Of a DNA stretch of 15,478 nucleotides, positions 1-6,016 are shown piece by piece (within the stretch, counting starts at the first letter, position 1; each line of letters opens with the position of its first letter). This stretch comes from an uncultured Coriobacteriia bacterium (GTDB taxonomy: Bacteria > Actinomycetota > Coriobacteriia > Coriobacteriales > QAMH01): NCBI GenBank assembly GCA_902478425.1, contig CABSKV010000031.1, positions 1 through 15,478 on the forward strand, in the 5' to 3' direction. The notes under the pieces are model-generated. The model searched no databases. It was not told where the DNA came from and saw only the letters and a list, made by a program, of their open reading frames with translations. Both the position numbers and the translations under genes were made by a program.

Positions 1-1
1 G

Positions 2-346
2 CTCTACACCGTGCCGCCGGCGACGGTCGAGGCCATCGCGCAGACCAAGGCAAACGGCGGGCGCGTCTTCGCCGTCGGCACCACGTCGGTGCGCTCGCTC
101 GAGAGCGCGGCGGCAAACGGAGAGCTCGCACCCTGCACGCGCGCGGCCACGAGCCTCTACATCCTGCCCGGCTACGAGTTCAAGGTCTGCGATGGCATCA
201 TCACCAACTTCCACGTCCCCAAGAGCACGCTCATGATGCTCGTGAGCGCGTTTGCGGGGCGCGATGCGATCATGAACGCCTACGAGTGTGCCAAAGCCAA
301 TAATTACCGTTTCTTCAGTTTCGGCGACGCCATGCTGTTACTGTAA
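2..346 (+). CDS. queA: S-adenosylmethionine:tRNA ribosyltransferase-isomerase, 3' end only
   Basis: This is the C-terminal 114 residues of QueA; the frame is open to the left window edge, so the start lies outside. QueA transfers and isomerises the ribosyl group of S-adenosylmethionine onto preQ1 already placed in the tRNA wobble position, forming epoxyqueuosine in the cytoplasm. Visible family motifs are GTTSVRSLES, the PGYEFKVCDGIITNFH block, the PKSTLMMLVSAFAG block, and the terminal YRFFSFGDAMLLL that closes most QueA proteins. The stop is TAA. The next gene on the same strand is tgt, the enzyme that inserts preQ1 into tRNA, so the pathway context fits. A 216-base spacer separates the two, longer than expected in a tight queA-tgt operon. 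Confidence 0.95.
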   Translation, partial: LYTVPPATVEAIAQTKANGGRVFAVGTTSVRSLESAAANGELAPCTRAATSLYILPGYEFKVCDGIITNFHVPKSTLMMLVSAFAGRDAIMNAYECAKANNYRFFSFGDAMLLL

Positions 347-371
347 ACGCCCGTCGATGACGCGGAGAGGA

Positions 372-510
372 GTTAAGCCGAGGTTTAAGGGAGTGCGCCG
401 TAAAGACCGTGCGGCGAACTATCGAAAGGTGATATAGCATGGGAAGGGGTTGAGCCGAGGTTCAAGGGAGCGCGCCGTAAAGACCGCGAAGCGGGCTGTC
501 GGGAAGCGAC
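372..510 (+). repeat. Tandem duplication of a ~62-base unit in the queA-tgt spacer
   Basis: Bases 372-433 and 449-510 are two copies of one unit at a period of 77 bases. The first 38 bases differ at only three positions. Over 62 bases I count 14 differences, 13 of them transitions and one transversion. The shared core contains GCCGAGGTT and GCGCCGTAAAGACCG. In copy 1, CGCCG (396-400) can pair with CGGCG (412-416). No coding sense is evident. Its function is unknown; it may be a non-coding RNA element or a dispersed repeat. Confidence 0.75.
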
Positions 511-535
511 CATCGAGGCGAGCCCCTTCCCATGC
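437..535. repeat. 13-bp perfect inverted repeat enclosing the second tandem copy
   Basis: GCATGGGAAGGGG at 437-449 is the exact reverse complement of 523-535, with 73 bases between. The left arm ends at the first base of the second tandem unit, so that unit sits almost exactly inside the stem. There is no T-run after either arm, so this is not a standard intrinsic terminator. It may be a large RNA stem in the queA-tgt transcript or the ends of a small inserted element. Confidence 0.7.
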
Positions 536-550
536 CATCTAAAATGTAAC

Positions 551-556
551 AAGGAG
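551..556 (+). promoter_or_regulatory. Ribosome binding site that fixes the GTG start of tgt
   Basis: AAGGAG lies 6 bases before the GTG at 563. It decides this start, because the protein begins directly with family-like sequence and no ATG is suitably placed. A possible -10 (TAAAAT, 540-545) overlaps the same area, but no matching -35 was found, so a separate tgt promoter is not claimed. Confidence 0.75.
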
Positions 557-562
557 CTGCAC

Positions 563-1678
563 GTGTTCGAGTACGATCTCATAACCACCGACCCGGGGTG
601 CGCAGCGCGCCTGGGCTGCTTGCACACGCCGCATGGCGACGTCGAGACCCCCATCTTCATGCCCGTGGGCACGCAGGCCACTGTCAAGGGCATCACGAAC
701 GCCCAGCTCGAGGCGCTGGGCGCGCAGATCATCCTCGCCAACACCTACCACCTCTACCTACGGCCCGGCATCGACATCATCCGCGAAGCCGGCGGCATCC
801 ACGGCTTCATGCACTGGAGCCATCCCGTGCTCACCGACAGCGGCGGATTCCAGATCTTCTCGCTCGCCGACACGCTCGAGCTCGATGCCGACGGCGTGAA
901 CTTCCGCTCCATCGTCGACGGCTCCAAGCACCGCTGGACGCCCGAGGACAACATGCGCGTGCAGGAGGCCATCGGCGCCGACATCATCATGCAGCTCGAC
1001 CAGTGCACGCACTATCCCGCCACCAAGGAGGAGGTCGCAGCCGCCGTCGAGCGCAGCGCCAATTGGGCCGCGCGTTGCAAGGCGGCACACACGCGCGAAG
1101 ACCAGGCGCTATTCGGCATCGTGCAAGGTGGCGTCTTCGAGGACCTGCGCCTCGAGAGCGTGCAGCGCGTGAGCGAGCTCGACCTGCCGGGCTACGGTAT
1201 CGGCGGTTACTCGGTGGGCGAGGATCACGAGCTCATGCTCGCCCAGCTGGGTGCGGTAGCCGGAGCCTTGCCGGCACACAAGCCGCGCTACCTCATGGGC
1301 GTCGGCAACCCCACTACGCTCGTACGCGCGGTGGCGCTCGGCATCGACATGTTCGATTGCGTGCTGCCCACGCGCACGGCGCGCATGGGCACGGCGTTTT
1401 CGAGCACGGGCCGCATGAACATGCGCAACGCCAAGTACGCGCGCGACTTCGGGCCGCTCGACGAGCAATGCACGTGCCTGGTGTGCCGCGAGCACACGCG
1501 CGCCTACATCCGCCACCTCGTCAAGATAGACGAGATGCTCGGCGGCATCTTGCTCACCATCCACAACCTGCACTTCCTGCTCGACCTCATGCGCCGCGCC
1601 CGCGAGGCCATTGCCGCGGGGCAGTACGCCGCCTTCGAGCGCGCATGGATGGAGTCGGAAGCCGCCAACGACTACTAG
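563..1678 (+). CDS. tgt: Queuine/preQ1 tRNA-guanine transglycosylase
   Basis: Tgt exchanges guanine-34 for preQ1 in the anticodon of tRNAs with GUN anticodons, the step before QueA. The 371-residue length is normal for bacterial Tgt. The TIM-barrel active site is intact: general base D92 in TDSGGFQ, the VQGG block at 187-190, the GIGGYSVGE loop at 212-220, and nucleophile D265 in DMFDCVLPTR. The zinc site is complete, with C303, C305 and C308 in CTCLVC and H334 at the usual 26-residue spacing. Translation starts at GTG behind AAGGAG. It follows queA on the same strand and ends 44 bases before a convergent transporter gene, with a small intrinsic terminator in the gap. Nothing suggests truncation or transfer. 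Confidence 0.97.
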   Translation: MFEYDLITTDPGCAARLGCLHTPHGDVETPIFMPVGTQATVKGITNAQLEALGAQIILANTYHLYLRPGIDIIREAGGIHGFMHWSHPVLTDSGGFQIFSLADTLELDADGVNFRSIVDGSKHRWTPEDNMRVQEAIGADIIMQLDQCTHYPATKEEVAAAVERSANWAARCKAAHTREDQALFGIVQGGVFEDLRLESVQRVSELDLPGYGIGGYSVGEDHELMLAQLGAVAGALPAHKPRYLMGVGNPTTLVRAVALGIDMFDCVLPTRTARMGTAFSSTGRMNMRNAKYARDFGPLDEQCTCLVCREHTRAYIRHLVKIDEMLGGILLTIHNLHFLLDLMRRAREAIAAGQYAAFERAWMESEAANDY

Positions 1679-1688
1679 GGGCAGATGC

Positions 1689-1710
1689 GCTGCATGTGGT
1701 GCAGCTTTTT
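1689..1710 (+). terminator. Intrinsic terminator of tgt
   Basis: GCTGCA (1689-1694) pairs with TGCAGC (1700-1705) around a 5-base loop and is followed by TTTTT (1706-1710). The hairpin lies 10 bases after the tgt stop and before the end of the convergent transporter gene. The stem is only 6 bp, so efficiency may be modest. The other strand has no T-run, so it acts only on the plus strand. Confidence 0.7.
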
Positions 1711-1722
1711 GCGCGACCGTTC

Positions 1723-2895
1723 CTACATCGGGAGTTTGAGCTTGTCGTAGCGCTTGAGTACGCAGCTGAGGAGTGCGGCGGCAAAGGCGATGGCGGCCAT
1801 GATGAAGAAGACCGGTGTGAGCCCCACGGCATCGCCTACCACGCCGAGCAGCGGCTCGCATACGCCGCCGATGCACACCGTCACGCCGTACGAGAGCCCC
1901 GAGGCCATGCCGAGGTGCAACGGAATGTAGTCCATGCCGAGCGCGATCGTCGAGGGATGAAAGAGACTCGAGGACATCGAGAGGAACATCGCGATGGCGA
2001 TGGCAAGGATGACGTTGCCGCTCAGCCCGCAGGCGACGAGCCCGACGCCGAGCGCGATGCAGCAGGTGATCGCGAGGCGAATCGCGCCGAATCTCTCGGC
2101 GACCTTGCCTGACACCGCCGTGGCGACGGCGCCGAATATCGCGAACGCCGAGAGCACCATCGAGCTCGCGGCATCGCTTTGGCCGAGGTCGGCGACGAGG
2201 AAGAGCGGGATGAAGGCGAGCAGGCCGTAGCTCACGATCGACTTGAGCGAGAGCACGCCCATGACGACGGCGAAGAGCCCCCAGTGCTCGCGTTGCCCGG
2301 ACTCGATGACGGGATTGTCGCGCGAGGTGCCGAGCGCCTTGAAGCGCCCGTTGAAGGCGAGGAGCACGAGCGCGCAGGGGAGCGCGGGGACGAGGAAGAC
2401 CCAGGTGCCGGTGAGGCCGAAGAGGCCGACGAAGGTCGCGCACATCAGCGGGCCGACGAAGAAGCCGATGTTGCCGCCGACGGCGAAGATCGACATGCCG
2501 GTGCCCTTGTGTTCGCCGGCCGCGAGGTTGGCGAGGCGGCCGCCCTCGGGATGCACGAGCGCGATGCCGATGCCGCTCACCATCGCCGATGCGAGCACGA
2601 GCCAGTAGTTTCCCACGAAGCCGATGGCCGCCATGCCGAAGCCGGCGAGAAACACGCCGAGCGCCATGAACCACGGGCAGGGATGGCGGTCTCCGAGCCA
2701 GCCGAAGAGCGGCTGGATGATGCCGGAGGCGATGTTGGACGCGAAGAGCAGCATCGTGGCCTCGAGGTAGCTGTAGCCGGCACCGACGACGAGGAAGGGC
2801 AGGATGGCCGAGAGCGCTCCCTGGTTGATGTCGGCGCACAGGTGGCCGACCATCGTGAGGTAGTTCGCGAGCTTGTCGCCTTGCGTGCGAGACAT
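1723..2895 (-). CDS. MFS transporter of the fosmidomycin-resistance (Fsr) type
   Basis: The 390-residue protein shows about twelve hydrophobic segments and is an inner-membrane major facilitator. The cytoplasmic loop motif GWLGDRHPCPW (residues 65-75) matches MFS motif A. HPEGGR at 115-120, followed by HKGTGMSIFAVGGNIGFFVGP at 129-149, is characteristic of the Fsr subfamily, whose best-known member exports fosmidomycin. The true substrate here is unknown. It is the last gene of a minus-strand set: its ATG lies 9 bases after the stop of a 94-residue unknown gene, which overlaps an aldolase gene. I see only a weak ribosome site (AAGG in the end of the upstream gene), so translation may depend on coupling. 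It could carry a sugar-like or phosphonate-like compound linked to the aldolase, but that is inference from position only. Confidence 0.88.
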   Translation of the reverse strand: MSRTQGDKLANYLTMVGHLCADINQGALSAILPFLVVGAGYSYLEATMLLFASNIASGIIQPLFGWLGDRHPCPWFMALGVFLAGFGMAAIGFVGNYWLVLASAMVSGIGIALVHPEGGRLANLAAGEHKGTGMSIFAVGGNIGFFVGPLMCATFVGLFGLTGTWVFLVPALPCALVLLAFNGRFKALGTSRDNPVIESGQREHWGLFAVVMGVLSLKSIVSYGLLAFIPLFLVADLGQSDAASSMVLSAFAIFGAVATAVSGKVAERFGAIRLAITCCIALGVGLVACGLSGNVILAIAIAMFLSMSSSLFHPSTIALGMDYIPLHLGMASGLSYGVTVCIGGVCEPLLGVVGDAVGLTPVFFIMAAIAFAAALLSCVLKRYDKLKLPM

Positions 2896-2904
2896 ACGAT
2901 GGCC

Positions 2905-3189
2905 TTAGGCGGGGTCGGCGGAGTTGAGGCGCAGCGCGCAGGCCTGCAGCTCGTCGGCGAGCGCGGGCGTGATGGGCTCGGGGAGCTCGTCACCGGCTTG
3001 CAGCGCGGCGTCAAGCACGAGCATGCGGCGCACGAAGGCCTCGTTTTCGGCATCGAACATGCGCAGGCGACGAGCGGCATCGAGACCGGCGTCGATGTCG
3101 TTTGATTGCGCGACGCGGCGCAGATGCAGGATGACGAGGTTGACCGAGCCGTGAAAGCGGCGCTCGATGGGGACTTCGGTCTGCGGCAT
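2905..3189 (-). CDS. Unknown 94-residue helical protein coupled to the aldolase
   Basis: I do not recognise this family. The start is set by a one-base TGATG overlap with the stop of the aldolase gene, a classic coupling arrangement; a longer open frame upstream in the same phase overlaps the aldolase and is rejected. The protein is cytoplasmic in character, has no membrane segment or signal peptide, and contains no cysteine before the single C84. It is rich in A, L, R, D and E and should be almost entirely alpha-helical. Noticeable stretches are RRFHGSVNLVILHLRRV near the N-terminus and AARRLRMFDAENEAFVRRM in the middle. A prolines-containing turn (PEPITP, near residue 70) separates a last helix. 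Its conserved position between enzyme and transporter, if confirmed, would suggest a regulatory or scaffold role; this is inference. Confidence 0.72.
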   Translation of the reverse strand: MPQTEVPIERRFHGSVNLVILHLRRVAQSNDIDAGLDAARRLRMFDAENEAFVRRMLVLDAALQAGDELPEPITPALADELQACALRLNSADPA

Positions 3190-4127
3190 CAGAGCGTGTA
3201 GTGCTCCTTGCCCTCGAAGACGTCCATGGCCTCCTCGACATCGTAATCGCCGAGCGTGATGGCGCTGATGGCCTGCGTGAGACGCACGGCCTCGTCGAGC
3301 GAGCGCATGTGGATGTTGCGGCCCGTGGCGTTGCCGACGGCGCCGCCCACGTGGATCTGGTCGTAGAGGCTCGAGAGGAACTCGCGGGCATCGGCCTTGG
3401 AGCCGCCTGCGCACACGAGGCCCGTGCGGCCGGCAGCGCGGCTCGCGACGGCCAGGAGCTCGGCGCTCGACTTGCCGTCGGCTGCGGCGGGCGGGTTGAC
3501 CTTGACGAAGTCAGCGCCCAGGCACAGTGCGACGCCAGCAGCGCCGGCGATGAGGTCGGCGGCCTTCTCGTCGGTCACGGCCTCGCCACGCGGATAGATC
3601 CAGAGCACGACGAGCAGACCTTCGGCATGCGCCTCGGCGATGAGCTCGCCAGCTTCGGCCAGCATGTTGGCCTCGTACTCGCTACCCAGGTAGATGGTGT
3701 AGCCCAGGCCGACGATGTTGACGCCTGCCTCGCGCATCGCGAGCACGGCCTCGAGGTCGTAGAGCTGCGGGGAATACGGATCCTGCTGGGCGGTCTTGAC
3801 CAGGTTGGTCTTGGAGTTCATCTTCACCAGGTAGTTGATGTTGGGATAATCGCGCGCGTACTGGGCGATGAGACCACGCTGACCGGCCAGAACGCCGATG
3901 GTGCCCTGATCGCCGATCTGGAAGAGGTGCTCGGGATCGCCATCTGCCGGGTCGATGCCCTCGCCGTGGAAGTCCTTGTTGAGGTGCTCGATCTTCTGGT
4001 CGCAGGCAAAGAGCATGAGGCGGCCCGTGCCGCGCGTGGCAGCCATGTAGTTGTCGAGGTAGAGCTCGACGGTTTCGGGCATGACGTCAGCGGGAACGCG
4101 CACGTCCTCACGAGTGATCTGGGGCAT
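3189..4127 (-). CDS. Class I aldolase of the DhnA/FbaB family
   Basis: This 312-residue TIM-barrel protein resembles the DhnA/FbaB Schiff-base aldolases, whose main member cleaves fructose 1,6-bisphosphate to dihydroxyacetone phosphate and glyceraldehyde 3-phosphate. The N-terminal FACDQKIEH (40-48) parallels the PVDQGVEH region of E. coli FbaB. GYTIYLGSE (142-150) and VVLWIYPRG (173-181) match TIYFGSE and TVLWAY there. K209 in GADFVKV is the likely Schiff-base lysine. GGSK (241-244) and GRN (269-271) correspond to phosphate-binding loops. It is somewhat shorter than E. coli FbaB. AAAGGA 7 bases before the ATG sets the start. Related members of this superfamily act on other sugar phosphates or aromatic precursors, so the fructose-bisphosphate assignment is likely but not proven. 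It heads a coupled set with an unknown small gene and a transporter. Confidence 0.85.
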   Translation of the reverse strand: MPQITREDVRVPADVMPETVELYLDNYMAATRGTGRLMLFACDQKIEHLNKDFHGEGIDPADGDPEHLFQIGDQGTIGVLAGQRGLIAQYARDYPNINYLVKMNSKTNLVKTAQQDPYSPQLYDLEAVLAMREAGVNIVGLGYTIYLGSEYEANMLAEAGELIAEAHAEGLLVVLWIYPRGEAVTDEKAADLIAGAAGVALCLGADFVKVNPPAAADGKSSAELLAVASRAAGRTGLVCAGGSKADAREFLSSLYDQIHVGGAVGNATGRNIHMRSLDEAVRLTQAISAITLGDYDVEEAMDVFEGKEHYTL

Positions 4128-4164
4128 CGTGTAGTCCTTTCTTCGGGCGGGTGCATTACCCGCT

Positions 4165-4173
4165 ATTGTATCA
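4165..4173 (-). promoter_or_regulatory. Extended -10 promoter element for the aldolase operon
   Basis: On the minus strand the sequence reads TGATACAAT, a TGn extension plus TACAAT (5 of 6 to consensus). It would start transcription about 30 bases before the aldolase ATG. No good -35 is present, as is usual for extended -10 promoters. The 172-base gap behind nadE, holding two palindromes, supports an independent transcript. Confidence 0.45.
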
Positions 4174-4194
4174 CGGGAGGCATGGAGAAAAGAA

Positions 4195-4227
4195 AATGAG
4201 ACAAGTGCTCAGTCTCGTTGTCTCATT
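4195..4227. repeat. 29-base palindromic element, copy 1 (core 4197-4225)
   Basis: AATGAGACAA (4195-4204) pairs perfectly with TTGTCTCATT (4218-4227) around a 13-base loop. The core from TGAGAC to GTCTCA is 29 bases long. It matches copy 4 (5988-6016) at 20 of 29 positions without gaps, including an identical 11-base right end (TCGTTGTCTCA). Confidence 0.75.
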
Positions 4228-4246
4228 AGCGACGGGTATCTGCAGA

Positions 4247-4281
4247 AAATGAGACAGAGAGACTGACGCCGTGTCTCATTT
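4247..4281. repeat. 29-base palindromic element, copy 2 (core 4250-4278)
   Basis: AAATGAGACA (4247-4256) pairs perfectly with TGTCTCATTT (4272-4281). The core TGAGAC...GTCTCA is again exactly 29 bases, although the middle has diverged from copy 1. It lies 22 bases past the stop of nadE. With copy 1 it could form a double hairpin in the nadE 3' region, but neither is followed by a clear T-run in the nadE direction. Confidence 0.72.
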
Positions 4282-4299
4282 CGCGGCGGACGCCCTGTA

Positions 4300-5886
4300 T
4301 CATTTTACGGCGGGGTCGACCCAGCCGTTGGTGATGGGCCAGGCACGGTCCTTCGTGAACGAGGTGCCGAGCACGTGCGGCGCGATCGGCTCGCTGCGGC
4401 GCTTGTACTCGTTGGCCTGCACCGTCTTAAACACCGTCGCCACGAGCTCGGGGTCGAAGCCGGCCTCGATGGCCTCGGCTGCGCCCATCTCGCCCTCGAC
4501 ATGCGCCTCGAGGAGCTTGTCGAGCTGCTCGTAAGGTGGCAGGCGGTCGATGTCGCGCGCGCCCTCGTAGAGCTCGGCGCTCGGCTCCTTGTCGATGATC
4601 GCCTGCGGGATGCGCGTCTCGTGCGTGTTGCGCCATTCGGCAAGCTCGTAGACCTCAGTCTTGTAGATGTCGCCGATGGGGGCGAACGCGCCGGCCGTGT
4701 CGCCGTACAGCGTCGAGAAGCCCATCGCGGCCTCGGATTTGTTGCCGCAGTTGAGCATGAGCCAGCCGTGGCTGTTGGCGATCGTCATGAGCTCGACCGT
4801 GCGCACGCGCGCCTGGAGGTTCTCGGCGGCAAGGCCGTCGACGGCCCCGCCGCAGAACTCGGCGAGCTCGTCCTCGAAGGCCTTGAGAGGCGTGGCGATG
4901 GGGATGACCACGCAGTCTATGCCGAGCTTGCCGGCCAGGTCGCGGGCATCGATGAGCGATGCGTCGCTCGAGTAGGGGCCGGGCTGGGCGACGCCATGGA
5001 CGTGCGTCGCGCCGAGCGCGTCGACGGCGATGGCGGCCACGACGGAGGAGTCGATGCCGCCGGACAGGCCGATGATGACGTCGGTGAAGCCGTTCTTGTG
5101 CACGTAGTCGCGCGTCGCGATGACAAGCGCACGCCAGACGATCTCGCGGATATCGAGCTCGACTGCGGGGCGCTGCTGTACCTCGTGGACGGCGCCGGGG
5201 GCCGTGTCGAAGACGAAGAGGTCCTCCTCGTCGATGGGCGAGGCGTGCATGAGGCTGCCATTGGGAGCCGTGACCGTGGAGTTTCCGGCAAAGATGCGCG
5301 TGTCGGCGGCACCGCACTGGTTGGCGCTCACGACATGCGCACCGCAGTCGCTGGCAAGCGCGGAGAGGTGGCGTAGGTCGCCGCGAGCGGCGGGGGCGGC
5401 CATCGGGTCGCCGAAGGCGTCGTAGTTCATTTCGACGAGGACGTCGACGTTGGGAAGCTCGGTACCCGGCTCGAAGTGGCCGTCGAAGAGCACGGCGATG
5501 TTGCAATCGGCGAGCTCGATGACGGGGACGACGTCGCTTTCGAGCAGCGCGGGCGCACCGAGCGACTCGAGCGCGCGCTCTCCGGCGAGGAAGAGCTCGG
5601 GGACGATGGCGAGCGTGTCGGCGTCAAGCTCGTTGACGCTCGCGCAGGAGACGAGCGCGGGGATGGGCGAGGCATCGGCAAACGCGTGCAGCTGCTCGTG
5701 TGCGTCTTCGATGAAGGTGGGCGAATCGACGAGTCCGCCGATGTGGGCGCCGGTAAGCGAGCCCGCGCCGAAGACGACGAGGTCGGCGTGCGCAAACGCG
5801 GCCTGGCGCGCGTAGTCGAGCATCTTTTCCATGTTGCCCGATAGATCGCCGACGCGTGGATTTACCTGTGCAACCGCAATGCGCAT
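4300..5886 (-). CDS. nadE: NAD+ synthetase with a degenerate N-terminal amidase domain
   Basis: The protein has 528 residues: a nitrilase-type domain (about 1-245) followed by an NAD synthetase domain (about 250-528) that amidates deamido-NAD+ using ATP. The synthetase half is intact: P-loop SGGIDS at 275-280, GNKSEAAMGFSTLYGD at 381-396, IGDIYKTEVY at 404-413, EPSAELYEG at 434-442 and the closing NEYKRR and PITNG blocks. The N-terminal half begins typically (MRIAVAQVNPRVGDLSGN), but the usual FPELxLTG is FGAGSLTG, putting A41 where the catalytic Glu belongs. The HLPNYxVFDE lysine loop is absent, with no lysine from 22 to 263. The ICEDxW cysteine is replaced in AVLFDGHF (131-138). Glutamine hydrolysis is therefore unlikely, and free ammonia or a partner glutaminase would be needed. 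The start is chosen by AAGGGG 6 bases upstream and by homology; the frame opens further upstream but that part is not family-like. Confidence 0.93.
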   Translation of the reverse strand: MRIAVAQVNPRVGDLSGNMEKMLDYARQAAFAHADLVVFGAGSLTGAHIGGLVDSPTFIEDAHEQLHAFADASPIPALVSCASVNELDADTLAIVPELFLAGERALESLGAPALLESDVVPVIELADCNIAVLFDGHFEPGTELPNVDVLVEMNYDAFGDPMAAPAARGDLRHLSALASDCGAHVVSANQCGAADTRIFAGNSTVTAPNGSLMHASPIDEEDLFVFDTAPGAVHEVQQRPAVELDIREIVWRALVIATRDYVHKNGFTDVIIGLSGGIDSSVVAAIAVDALGATHVHGVAQPGPYSSDASLIDARDLAGKLGIDCVVIPIATPLKAFEDELAEFCGGAVDGLAAENLQARVRTVELMTIANSHGWLMLNCGNKSEAAMGFSTLYGDTAGAFAPIGDIYKTEVYELAEWRNTHETRIPQAIIDKEPSAELYEGARDIDRLPPYEQLDKLLEAHVEGEMGAAEAIEAGFDPELVATVFKTVQANEYKRRSEPIAPHVLGTSFTKDRAWPITNGWVDPAVK

Positions 5887-5892
5887 ATACTG

Positions 5893-5898
5893 CCCCTT
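5893..5898 (-). promoter_or_regulatory. Ribosome binding site that fixes the nadE start
   Basis: AAGGGG on the minus strand lies 6 bases before the ATG at 5886. It supports MRIAVAQ as the true N-terminus against an ATG-initiated extension that would begin at 6135, inside the acyltransferase gene. Confidence 0.7.
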
Positions 5899-5929
5899 CG
5901 TTAGGTGTACGAACTCTAAGGATACCAAA

Positions 5930-5958
5930 TGAGACGGTGTCTCTGAGACAGCGTCCCA
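5930..5958. repeat. 29-base palindromic element, copy 3 (degenerate)
   Basis: The element runs from TGAGAC (5930-5935) to GTCCCA (5953-5958), 29 bases, with one arm mismatch that would be a G-U pair in RNA. Internally it also holds GAGAC/GTCTC (5931-5935, 5939-5943) and a second TGAGACA, so it may fold in alternative ways. It lies in the nadE upstream region. Confidence 0.55.
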
Positions 5959-5987
5959 AAACGTCGGCGGTTTCGTTGGCTGGCTTT

Positions 5988-6016
5988 TGAGGCAACGTGC
6001 CCGAGTCGTTGTCTCA
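5988..6016. repeat. 29-base palindromic element, copy 4, overlapping the acyltransferase stop
   Basis: TGAGGCAACG (5988-5997) pairs with CGTTGTCTCA (6007-6016) with one mismatch. The last three bases (6014-6016, TCA on the plus strand) are the TGA stop of the acyltransferase gene on the minus strand. Its first 23 bases match the partial copy at 12979-13001 at 20 positions, all three differences being transitions. Confidence 0.75.

Noticed and set aside
347..562. preQ1 riboswitch ahead of tgt
   Set aside because: The location is suggestive, but I see no preQ1-I type pseudoknot pattern (short C-rich loop with an A-rich tail), and the region is instead a tandem duplication.
598..2112. Long open frame on the plus strand overlapping tgt and running into the transporter gene
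   Set aside because: It is rich in R, A, H and G with no family-like motif, and overlaps two well-supported genes in another frame. It is a by-product of high GC content.
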